Of a stretch of 5,021 bases of DNA, positions 1 to 5,021 are shown piece by piece. The notes below the pieces were generated by a model. The model was not told where the DNA came from, ran no database searches, and worked only from the letters and a program-made list of their open reading frames with translations. Source of the stretch: Candidatus Krumholzibacteriia bacterium (GTDB lineage: Bacteria > Krumholzibacteriota > Krumholzibacteriia > LZORAL124-64-63); assembly GCA_030632925.1 (NCBI GenBank), contig DAOVTU010000291.1, forward strand, positions 1 to 5,021, written 5' to 3'. How positions within the stretch are numbered: the first letter of the stretch is position 1; every line of letters starts with the position of its first letter. A program made the position numbers and the translations under genes.

Positions 1-126
1 GGCAACATCAACGAAGTGTACCAGACGTTCTTCAAGAGTGATCCGCCTGCCCGCAGCGTGGTTCAGGTGTCGCGGTTGCCCAAAGATGTGCTGGTGGAAA
101 TCGAAATCGTTGCCTATCGTAGTTAG
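1..126 (+). CDS. ridA: RidA family (YjgF/YER057c/UK114) enamine/imine deaminase, C-terminal part
   Basis: The gene is cut by the left window edge and only the last 41 codons plus TAG are present, read in frame 1. RidA proteins hydrolyse reactive 2-aminoacrylate and related enamine/imine intermediates released by PLP enzymes, in the cytoplasm, as homotrimers. The visible part matches the family's C-terminal signature: an NEVYQTFF helix, then a DPPARSVVQVSRLP segment whose arginine (residue 23 of the visible part) corresponds to the substrate-binding Arg of the family, then VLVEIEIVAYRS with the conserved EIE strand. The protein ends at the expected place for a family of about 125-130 residues, so nothing suggests a truncated 3' end. 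The next feature on the strand is selC, 51 bases on, with a possible terminator between them. The family call is secure, but which RidA subgroup this is cannot be told from the fragment. Confidence 0.9.
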   Translation, partial: GNINEVYQTFFKSDPPARSVVQVSRLPKDVLVEIEIVAYRS

Positions 127-165
127 CCCGGACTGTGCCCCATGTCCGGGGCCGGTTTATTGTTT
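127..165 (+). terminator. Possible Rho-independent terminator after ridA
   Basis: Immediately after the ridA stop, CCCGGAC (127-133) pairs perfectly with GTCCGGG (144-150) around a 10-base loop. A T-rich stretch follows at 156-165 (TTTATTGTTT). An alternative, mutually exclusive stem uses GCCCC (137-141) and GGGGC (148-152). The T-rich stretch starts about 5 bases after the first stem and is interrupted, so this is weaker than a textbook terminator. Its position directly after a stop codon and before a tRNA gene supports the call. Confidence 0.5.
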
Positions 166-177
166 CTGGGATCTTGC

Positions 178-275
178 GGGAGTGAGTGTCGTCTGGTGAC
201 GGCCGGGGACTTCAAATCCTTTTGTCGGGCGCGTTTACCGTCCGAGGTGGGTTCGATTCCCACACATTCCCGCCA
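178..275 (+). tRNA. selC: tRNA-Sec (anticodon TCA)
   Basis: This is selenocysteine tRNA, which is charged with serine, converted by SelA and delivered by SelB to UGA codons with a SECIS element. It has the long bacterial layout at 98 bases. The acceptor stem is 178-185 with 264-271; the D-stem has 6 bp (188-193 with 198-203) around a 4-base TGGT loop. The anticodon stem is 205-209 with 217-221, with loop CTTCAAA and anticodon TCA at 212-214. A 7-bp variable arm (225-231 with 239-245) is followed by the T-arm GTGGG-TTCGATT-CCCAC (247-263). G272 is the discriminator and CCA is encoded at 273-275. The GGACTTCAAATCC core is the same as in E. coli selC. Oddities are an A185-A264 mismatch at the eighth acceptor pair, a G-T pair at 182/267, and two G-T pairs at the top of the anticodon stem. 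No convincing promoter is visible upstream. Confidence 0.95.
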
Positions 276-282
276 TTTTTTT
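276..282 (+). other. T7 tract directly after the selC CCA end
   Basis: Seven consecutive T residues follow the encoded CCA. Together with the stable acceptor/T-arm pairing of the tRNA this could give partial intrinsic termination, or it could act as a 3' trailer for RNase trimming. The lipid kinase start lies only about 20 bases further on, so complete termination here would demand a separate promoter that I cannot see. Confidence 0.4.
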
Positions 283-293
283 CTATTCGAGTT

Positions 294-305
294 GGGGTGC
301 ATTTG
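294..305 (+). promoter_or_regulatory. Ribosome binding site and TTG start deciding the lipid kinase N-terminus
   Basis: GGGG at 294-297 sits 5 bases before TTG at 303-305, in the lipid kinase frame. The protein then begins with about 16 weakly conserved residues before the family's opening strand, the usual arrangement. GTG at 297-299 is in the same frame but would overlap the best purine run. Confidence 0.55.
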
Positions 306-1238
306 AATTCTTCAGCCAATGGTTCACAACCCTCCTTCGACCATGCCTTAGTGGTCGCCAATCCCTTTTCAGGCAATTCCCAACGGCGCCTCGATGGCAA
401 TGAAGCCCTGGCGCAGGTTGCACCCCTCGGTGGCCATGCCGAATTGGGTTGGACCAAGGGGCCCGGCCACGCCACGGAACTGGCCGCCGGATGGGCCGCC
501 GCAGGCCATGATCTGGTCGTGGCGGTGGGCGGCGACGGCACGGTGCACGAAGTGGCCCGCGGACTTGTGGGAACCTCTTGCGCCATGGCTGTGTTGCCAT
601 CTGGCAGTGGCAATGATTTTGCCGGTGGCATTGGCTGCGGCACGGTGGCTGCGGGCCTCGAAACAATCGCCCGTGGCCGTGACCTGAAGGTCGATGTCTG
701 TGCCCTGAATGACATGGTGTTCGTCAATTCGTGCGGGCTGTTCGCCAGCGGATTGGTTTCGGGCGTGGCGGCGGGTTATTGGCGTTGGCTTGGCCGAACA
801 CGATATACCCTGGCCTCGGTGGGCACGTTGCTGACGTACAAGGGCCAGAAGGTGGCGTTCACTCTCGAGGCGGGATCGGGCCAGCCAGCGAAGACCTGGA
901 CCCAGGAAGTGCTGCTGGCCGAGATTTGCAATGGACCATTGACCGGGGGCGGTTTCCGCTTTGCACCGGATGCAAGCCTCAGCGACGGGTTGTTGGACGC
1001 GGCGTTGATCAAGCCGATGAACCCGTTGGCGGCCATGAAATTGCTGCCCCAGGCGGCCAGTGGTGAGCGGCTGGACCATCCGGCCATTTCGGTTCACCAG
1101 GGGCGCGAGATTGGGTTTGAGTCGGAGCAGGAGGTGGCGTACCATCTGGATGGTGAGGCGACCGTATTGCCGGCCGGCAATCATCGGATCAGGGTTTTGG
1201 ATGAAAAACTGTTAGTCAGGACGATGCTGGAATTATGA
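303..1238 (+). CDS. Diacylglycerol kinase family lipid kinase (YegS/BmrU/LCB5 type)
   Basis: This 311-residue protein of the DAGK catalytic family likely phosphorylates a lipid hydroxyl (diacylglycerol, or another lipid in YegS-like members) with ATP at the inner face of the membrane. Motifs in order are VVANPFSGN (about 17-25, opening strand), VVAVGGDGTVHEV (72-84, the nucleotide-binding GGDGT loop), LPSGSGNDFA (98-107), CNGPLTGGGFRFAPDASLSDGLLD (209-232) and the C-terminal LDGEA (282-286). The length fits the family, which is near 300. No ATG lies between the tRNA and the conserved domain. I chose TTG303, 5 bases after GGGG (294-297); GTG297 is the alternative. A longer in-frame reading from ATG186 would run through selC and is not credible. 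The stop overlaps the next start as ATGA, implying translational coupling. The lipid substrate cannot be assigned from sequence. Confidence 0.9.
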   Translation: MNSSANGSQPSFDHALVVANPFSGNSQRRLDGNEALAQVAPLGGHAELGWTKGPGHATELAAGWAAAGHDLVVAVGGDGTVHEVARGLVGTSCAMAVLPSGSGNDFAGGIGCGTVAAGLETIARGRDLKVDVCALNDMVFVNSCGLFASGLVSGVAAGYWRWLGRTRYTLASVGTLLTYKGQKVAFTLEAGSGQPAKTWTQEVLLAEICNGPLTGGGFRFAPDASLSDGLLDAALIKPMNPLAAMKLLPQAASGERLDHPAISVHQGREIGFESEQEVAYHLDGEATVLPAGNHRIRVLDEKLLVRTMLEL

Positions 1239-1891
1239 ATTTGAAGACGGCAGCCACAAGCAGGCAATCTCCGCTGATCATCGTATTGTTGGTCGGCATG
1301 GTTTTGCTGGTGGCCGGACCCGCTTTTGCCCAGAATGATCTGGTTCTCACCGAGGGCGATACGCTGCAGTTGGCGGCCGAGGATGTGGACCTGCCGGAAC
1401 CCAACGCCCAGGCCATTGAAATCGAACCGGTGGACCTGTGGGATACGGGCGTCAGCCCAACTGCAGCCGTGGTCATGACGCCGTTGTTTCCCGGCTGGGG
1501 GCAACTCTATGCCCGCAACAGTTGGCAGGCCGCCCTGGGCTTCGGCTCGGAAATGTACTTCTGGACCAACATGCTGGTGCGTGACCGGCGCGCGGTGCGG
1601 GCCAACGATTTTGGCGAGTCCCTGCCTGAAGGCGATCCAACCCGTGACCGGTATCGGGCTATCGCCGACGAGAACTGGGAACAGATGCGGGACTTCGCCT
1701 GGTGGAGCGGTGGCGTGCTGCTGATCATCGCCCTGGACGCCTATGTGGGGGCCCATCTATTCAACTTTGACGAAGACCCCGTGCCGGTGCCCGACCGCTG
1801 GGACGACACCTTTGGCCGGGTTGGCGACAGCATGCCCGGCACCTCTGACGGCCCCTCGCTGGTGGTTTTTCAGTGGCGAAAGGCGTTTTGA
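1235..1891 (+). CDS. Exported DUF5683-like protein of unknown function
   Basis: This 218-residue protein has a clear N-terminal signal sequence: K4 and R10, then a hydrophobic core from about 13 to 29, then AFA followed by Q33 as a likely signal peptidase I site. An acidic linker (about 34-70) leads to TAAVVMTPLFPGWGQLYARNSW (76-97). This resembles the PG-GQ-Y---W signature of DUF5683 proteins, which are small envelope proteins common in Bacteroidetes and related phyla. A hydrophobic segment with small residues (98-113) and another at about 156-175 (WWSGGVLLIIALDAYVGAHL) look membrane-associated, separated by a charged stretch (116-152). The tail is rich in D, P and W. ATG1235 overlaps the lipid kinase stop (ATGA), so the pair is probably translated by coupling. 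No catalytic residues are recognisable. A role in envelope biology alongside lipid metabolism is an inference from context only. Confidence 0.75.
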   Translation: MNLKTAATSRQSPLIIVLLVGMVLLVAGPAFAQNDLVLTEGDTLQLAAEDVDLPEPNAQAIEIEPVDLWDTGVSPTAAVVMTPLFPGWGQLYARNSWQAALGFGSEMYFWTNMLVRDRRAVRANDFGESLPEGDPTRDRYRAIADENWEQMRDFAWWSGGVLLIIALDAYVGAHLFNFDEDPVPVPDRWDDTFGRVGDSMPGTSDGPSLVVFQWRKAF

Positions 1892-1909
1892 GCCCTATCT
1901 TTTGGGCCA

Positions 1910-1943
1910 ACGTCAGGTCGGATCCGGCCAGACGTCTTATTTT
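1910..1943 (+). terminator. Rho-independent terminator ending the selC-kinase-DUF5683 block
   Basis: Beginning 19 bases after the stop at 1891, ACGTC (1910-1914) pairs with GACGT (1931-1935), then a single A-A mismatch (1915/1930), then GGTCG (1916-1920) pairs with CGGCC (1925-1929) including one G-T pair. The loop is GATC. A T-rich run (CTTATTTT, 1936-1943) follows at once. This is the strongest terminator-like structure in the window. It separates the upstream block from lepA. Confidence 0.75.
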
Positions 1944-2034
1944 GTCCGGGAATTCGGCGACCCCGTCGGGTATTCTGGGGCAACAATATTCCCGGTGAAT
2001 CGAACCCAGACCTGCAAGGCGGCTAAAACCGAAC
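1944..2034 (+). promoter_or_regulatory. lepA leader region; no promoter resolved
   Basis: The terminator at 1910-1943 implies that a promoter for lepA lies downstream of it. A TATTCT hexamer at 1971-1976 resembles a -10 box, but the nearest -35-like TTGTCC (1942-1947) is 23 bases upstream, too far for a normal sigma-70 spacer. A loose Shine-Dalgarno, AAGGCGG (2016-2022), lies 12 bases before ATG2035. I see no small gene or recognisable riboswitch here. Confidence 0.3.
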
Positions 2035-3840
2035 ATGGCCCTGAACCGCGATAAAACCCGCAATTTCTGCATCATAGCCCACATCGACCACGGGAAAAGC
2101 ACCCTGGCCGATCGGCTTTTGGAGCAAACCGGGACCCTCAAGGGCAAGCAGCTGCAGGCACAGACCCTCGACTCGATGGATCTCGAACGCGAGCGGGGCA
2201 TCACCATCAAGAGCCATCCCATCCGCATGAATTACGAGTCGCCGGGGCGGGGAGCCCACACCCTGAACCTGATCGACACCCCAGGCCACGTGGATTTCCA
2301 CTATGAAGTCAGCCGCAGCCTGGCCGCCTGTGAGGGCGCGCTGCTGGTGGTCGATGCCGTGCAGGGCGTGCAGGCCCAGACCATCAACAACCTGTATCTG
2401 GCCATGGAGCACGACCTGACGATCATCCCGGTCATCAACAAGATCGATCTGCAGGCTGCGCGAGTGGAATACGTGATGGAGCAGTTCGTCGAACTGATCG
2501 GTTGCGACCCGGACGATATATTGCTCGTCAGCGGTAAGACCGGCGCTGGCGTGGATGAGTTGCTCGAAGCGGTGATCGACCAGGTGCCGGCCCCGACCGG
2601 GGATCCGGATTTGCCGCCACAGGGGTTGATCTTCGACTGCATTTTTGATTCCTATGTGGGTGCCGTTGCGTATGTGCGCCTCTTTCAGGGAACGATCAAA
2701 AAGGGCGAAAAAATCAAACTCTTTGGCAACGAGAAGCAGTTCGAAGTGGGCGAGATTGGCTGGTTCCGCCTGGATCGCATCGCCCAGAAAGATCTCACGG
2801 CCGGCGAAGTCGGCTACATCGCCACCGGGGCCAAGGATGTGCGCGACGTGCGCGTGGGCGATACCGTCACCCTGGTGGAAAATCCCTGCGATGGTCCCCT
2901 CGAAGGTTATGTAGAGGCCAAGCCCATGGTCTTCTCAGGCATGTACCCGACGGACAACGACCAGTACGATGACCTGTTCGAAGCGCTGCAGAAATTGCAA
3001 ATGAACGACGCCTCTTTGACCTGGGAAAAAGAAACCAGTGCCGCGCTGGGCTTCGGCTTCCGCTGCGGTTTTCTGGGTCTGCTGCACATGGAGATCATCC
3101 AGGAACGCCTCGAGCGCGAGTACGACCTGAACCTGATCGCCACGCTGCCCAACGTGGAATACGAAATCCTGCTCAAGGATGGCACAGTGCAACTGTGTGA
3201 AAACCCGGCCCTGCTGCCGGATGTGAAATATATCGAAGAGATCCGCGAGCCCATCGTTCGCGCGGCGGTGATCACGCCCAAGGAATACGTGGGGGCGGTG
3301 ATCCGCATCAGCCTCGAGCGGCGCGGCGTGCAGACCAAGATGGAGTACCTCGACACCGAACGGGTGAACATCGAATTCAACCTGCCCCTCAACGAGCTGG
3401 TGGTCGACTACTATGACAAGCTGAAGTCCGTAACCAAGGGTTACGCTTCGCTGGACTACGAATACACGCACAACCAGGCGGACGACCTGGTGCGCCTGGA
3501 TATCCTGATCAACGGCGACATGGTCGATGCCATGACCTGTATCGTGCATCGCGACAACGCCTACAGTTGGGGCCTGAAACTGTGCCAGAAGCTGAAGGAA
3601 TTGATCCCGCGCCAGATGTTTGTCGTGGCCATCCAGGCCGCAGTCGGCACGCGGGTGCTGGCCCGCACCACGGTCAAGGCGTTCCGCAAGAACGTGACGG
3701 CCAAGTGTTATGGTGGCGATATTTCGCGTAAGCGCAAGCTGCTCGAGAAACAAAAAGCGGGTAAGAAGCGCATGAAGCAGGTGGGCTCGGTGGAAATTCC
3801 GCAGGAAGCTTTCCTGGCTGTGCTGAAGGTCGAACGCTGA
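2035..3840 (+). CDS. lepA: Translation elongation factor 4 (LepA) GTPase
   Basis: LepA/EF4 is a ribosome-binding translational GTPase linked to back-translocation, initiation and 30S assembly. It acts in the cytoplasm and in part at the membrane. The 601-residue length is normal. The G domain shows AHIDHGKST (15-23, P-loop), RGITIKS (54-60, switch I), DTPGH (81-85) with the family histidine, NKID (135-138) and a G5 loop SGKTG (166-170), where most members have SAK. Domain II follows to about 285. The LepA-specific parts are GFRCGFLGLLHMEI (341-354), TKGYASLDYE (467-476) and the C-terminal VTAKCYGGDISRKRKLLEKQ block starting at 554, with the terminal GKKRMK-VG-VEIPQEAFLAVLK pattern. The start at ATG2035 gives the usual short lead before the P-loop. 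The gene heads a lepA-lepB-hemW run, a pairing with lepB known from E. coli. No truncation or frameshift is seen. Confidence 0.98.
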   Translation: MALNRDKTRNFCIIAHIDHGKSTLADRLLEQTGTLKGKQLQAQTLDSMDLERERGITIKSHPIRMNYESPGRGAHTLNLIDTPGHVDFHYEVSRSLAACEGALLVVDAVQGVQAQTINNLYLAMEHDLTIIPVINKIDLQAARVEYVMEQFVELIGCDPDDILLVSGKTGAGVDELLEAVIDQVPAPTGDPDLPPQGLIFDCIFDSYVGAVAYVRLFQGTIKKGEKIKLFGNEKQFEVGEIGWFRLDRIAQKDLTAGEVGYIATGAKDVRDVRVGDTVTLVENPCDGPLEGYVEAKPMVFSGMYPTDNDQYDDLFEALQKLQMNDASLTWEKETSAALGFGFRCGFLGLLHMEIIQERLEREYDLNLIATLPNVEYEILLKDGTVQLCENPALLPDVKYIEEIREPIVRAAVITPKEYVGAVIRISLERRGVQTKMEYLDTERVNIEFNLPLNELVVDYYDKLKSVTKGYASLDYEYTHNQADDLVRLDILINGDMVDAMTCIVHRDNAYSWGLKLCQKLKELIPRQMFVVAIQAAVGTRVLARTTVKAFRKNVTAKCYGGDISRKRKLLEKQKAGKKRMKQVGSVEIPQEAFLAVLKVER

Positions 3841-3870
3841 TTAATTAACGCTGATCATTTAACGTTGAGC
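3833..3870 (+). repeat. Three direct repeats with exact 14-base period at the lepA stop codon
   Basis: AACGCTGATTAATT (3833-3846) is followed directly by AACGCTGATCATTT (3847-3860), with 12 of 14 bases identical. AACGTTGAGC (3861-3870) then matches 8 of the first 10 bases of the second unit. The first unit covers the lepA stop codon TGA, and the others lie in the lepA-lepB spacer. Local tandem duplication is the simplest origin; a binding-site array is a less likely alternative. Confidence 0.75.
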
Positions 3871-3871
3871 A

Positions 3872-3889
3872 GGCCGGAAACATCCGGCC
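3872..3889 (+). promoter_or_regulatory. Perfect hairpin abutting the lepB ribosome binding site
   Basis: GGCCGGA (3872-3878) pairs with all seven bases of TCCGGCC (3883-3889) around an AACA loop. No T tract follows, so it is not a terminator. The next bases, GGGAG (3890-3894), are the lepB Shine-Dalgarno, 5 bases before ATG3900. The stem therefore ends exactly where the ribosome binding site begins and may tune lepB translation or protect a processed lepB mRNA end. Confidence 0.6.
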
Positions 3890-3899
3890 GGGAGATGAC

Positions 3900-4724
3900 A
3901 TGGGCAAGAAGAGCCGCCGCAAGAAAAACGCCGCCGAAGTCGTGCTGGATGCCAACGGCAAGCCGATTCCCAAAGCCGAAAAAGGCAAGGGCCTGCCGCC
4001 GAAACAGAATGTGTTCATGGACTATGCCAAGTCCATCGGCATCGCGCTGGTCATTGCCCTGATGTTGCGGCAGTTGATTTTCCAGGCGTTCCGCATTCCC
4101 ACCGGGTCCATGCTCGAAACCCTGCAGATCGGCGACTATCTTTTTGTGAACAAGTTCCTGTACGGGGCCAAAACGCCCGAACGGATCCGGATCCTGAAGT
4201 GGACCCTGATCGACGGCCTGCCCGTGTTGCAGTTGCCGGCGGTGCGCGAACCGCGCCAGGGCGACATCATTGTTTTTGAATACCCGAAGGACCGCAACCT
4301 GGATTACATCAAACGCTGCGTGGCGGTGGCCGGCGATACGGTCTCGGTTGACGCCGGCGTATTGCGGGTCAACGGCGAAATCTACGAAAGCAATTTCGGC
4401 GAGCGCGATGGTGACCACAGTTGCATCCCCATATGGACTGACCCGGAGTTGTGCCCGGCACCGAGGGCCAAACATGATCAGGCCAAATACATCAGCAATG
4501 AGCGCAACCACATCTGGCCCTGGCCCGGTATGCCCACACCCTATATCGTACCCGAGGGGCACATTTTTATGATGGGCGACAACCGGTACAACAGTGCGGA
4601 CAGCCGCTACTGGGGTGCGCTGGACACCAAGCTCATCAAGGGCAAGGCCATGTTCCTGTACTTCTCATGGGACGGCGATCGGCACTTGCCGCGGTTCAGC
4701 CGGATGGGCGACATCATTCGCTGA
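3900..4724 (+). CDS. lepB: Signal peptidase I (LepB, family S26)
   Basis: This 274-residue membrane-anchored serine protease cleaves signal peptides from exported proteins on the outer side of the cytoplasmic membrane. A very basic, lysine-rich cytoplasmic tail (1-37) precedes a single hydrophobic segment (about 43-63). Box B, FRIPTGSML, carries the nucleophile Ser70. QGDIIVFEYP (120-129) is box C. DYIKRCVAVAGD (135-146) is box D with the general base Lys138, and GDNRYNSADSRYWG (226-239) is box E. The 160-215 loop holds C175 and C185, which could form a disulfide in the periplasm. One anchor rather than the two of the E. coli enzyme matches many other bacteria. GGGAG (3890-3894) sits 5 bases before ATG3900 and fixes the start. 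It lies 59 bases after lepA and probably shares its transcript. The upstream exported DUF5683-like protein, with its AFA-Q site, would be a plausible substrate. Confidence 0.97.
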   Translation: MGKKSRRKKNAAEVVLDANGKPIPKAEKGKGLPPKQNVFMDYAKSIGIALVIALMLRQLIFQAFRIPTGSMLETLQIGDYLFVNKFLYGAKTPERIRILKWTLIDGLPVLQLPAVREPRQGDIIVFEYPKDRNLDYIKRCVAVAGDTVSVDAGVLRVNGEIYESNFGERDGDHSCIPIWTDPELCPAPRAKHDQAKYISNERNHIWPWPGMPTPYIVPEGHIFMMGDNRYNSADSRYWGALDTKLIKGKAMFLYFSWDGDRHLPRFSRMGDIIR

Positions 4725-4757
4725 TCAGGCGGGAATCAAGACCTGGAAAACTGAGTT

Positions 4758-5021
4758 ATGGGCATCTACATCCACGTACCGTTCTGCGGATCCATCTGCT
4801 CCTATTGTCATTTTGCGCGCACCGCCGAACATGGTGCGGACCTGCGGGCCCGTTATGTCGATGGTGTGTTGCGCGAAATGGAGCTGCGGCGGCAGTCGTG
4901 TGATGTCCTGGCCAGAGCGCAGCGGCCACTGCACACCTGTTACCTCGGTGGCGGTACTCCCTCGGAACTGGAGCCGGACCAGATGACCCGGTTGCTGGAC
5001 GGTGTCCTGAGCGGCCTGACC
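4758..5021 (+). CDS. hemW: HemW-like radical SAM protein (coproporphyrinogen III oxidase-like), N-terminal part
   Basis: The gene runs off the right edge with 88 codons visible and no stop. It opens MGIYIHVPFCGSICSYCHF, where C10, C14 and C17 form the CX3CX2C motif that binds the radical SAM 4Fe-4S cluster. YLGGGTPSEL (about 65-74) is the glycine-rich SAM-contact motif seen in HemN/HemW proteins. The short N-terminus before the cluster motif favours HemW, a heme chaperone or insertion factor, over the oxygen-independent oxidase HemN, which has a longer N-terminal extension and CX3CX2CXC. The residue after the last cysteine is His rather than the usual Asp of the CxYCDF form. A weak ribosome site GGAAA (4745-4749) lies 8 bases before ATG4758. 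It follows lepB by 33 bases and is probably cotranscribed. The HemN/HemW family is secure; the HemW subtype is probable. Confidence 0.88.
   Translation, partial: MGIYIHVPFCGSICSYCHFARTAEHGADLRARYVDGVLREMELRRQSCDVLARAQRPLHTCYLGGGTPSELEPDQMTRLLDGVLSGLT

Noticed and set aside
178..282. selC as an integration site for a genomic island
   Set aside because: selC is a known attachment locus in enterobacteria, but here there is no integrase, no repeated tRNA 3' end and only ordinary chromosomal genes on both sides.
186..302. N-terminal extension of the lipid kinase reading from ATG186
   Set aside because: This stretch is the selC tRNA and its T-rich trailer; the encoded residues have no family match and precede the normal start of the domain.
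369..1184. Long minus-strand open frame opposite the lipid kinase
   Set aside because: It lies fully antisense to a gene with clear motifs, its translation is compositionally odd (rich in Q, R and H) and shows no domain. It is a GC-driven shadow.
1942..1976. Sigma-70 promoter for lepA (TTGTCC and TATTCT)
   Set aside because: The spacer is 23 bases, well beyond the usual 16-18, so I do not call it.
2935..3753. Long minus-strand open frame opposite lepA
   Set aside because: It mirrors highly conserved LepA codons, shows no recognisable motif and has a V, H, Q-rich composition typical of antisense frames.
3841..3899. Terminator between lepA and lepB
   Set aside because: The 3872-3889 hairpin is followed by GGGAG and not by a T tract, and the genes look cotranscribed.
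1..5021. CRISPR array, insertion sequence, toxin-antitoxin or defence cassette
   Set aside because: No regularly spaced long repeats, transposase motifs, terminal inverted repeats or small paired genes were found; almost all sequence is accounted for by housekeeping genes.

Overview
The window is a compact, GC-rich bacterial segment with every gene on the + strand. In order it holds the 3' end of a RidA-family deaminase gene (1-126), a selenocysteine tRNA (selC, 178-275), a diacylglycerol-kinase-family lipid kinase (303-1238), a secreted or membrane DUF5683-like protein (1235-1891), translation factor LepA/EF4 (2035-3840), signal peptidase I LepB (3900-4724), and the 5' end of a HemW-like radical SAM protein (4758 to the window end).

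The organism reads as a Gram-negative-type bacterium that uses selenocysteine. It has a tRNA-Sec with a UCA anticodon and a 3' CCA, a single-spanning signal peptidase I, and an exported protein with a cleavable-looking signal peptide. DUF5683-like proteins are common in the FCB (Bacteroidetes-related) assemblage, so a lineage near that group is possible. That is a guess, because nothing in the window fixes the taxonomy.

There appear to be two transcription blocks. The first runs from selC through the lipid kinase and the DUF5683-like gene. The two protein genes share an ATGA stop/start overlap, and the block ends at a strong hairpin followed by a T-rich tract (1910-1943). The second block is lepA-lepB-hemW, with gaps of 59 and 33 bases. 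A hairpin and T-rich stretch just after ridA (127-165) may separate ridA from selC.

Functionally the window is mostly housekeeping: removal of reactive enamine/imine intermediates, Sec decoding, phospholipid metabolism, ribosome quality or biogenesis, protein export and heme trafficking. I see no mobile element, CRISPR array or defence cassette, and no clear candidate for a new multi-gene system. The points most worth a second look are small. They are the weakened helices of the selC tRNA and its tight junction with the kinase gene, the coupling of a lipid kinase to an uncharacterised envelope protein, and the lepA-lepB spacer. That spacer carries three 14-base-period repeats and a perfect hairpin abutting the lepB ribosome binding site.
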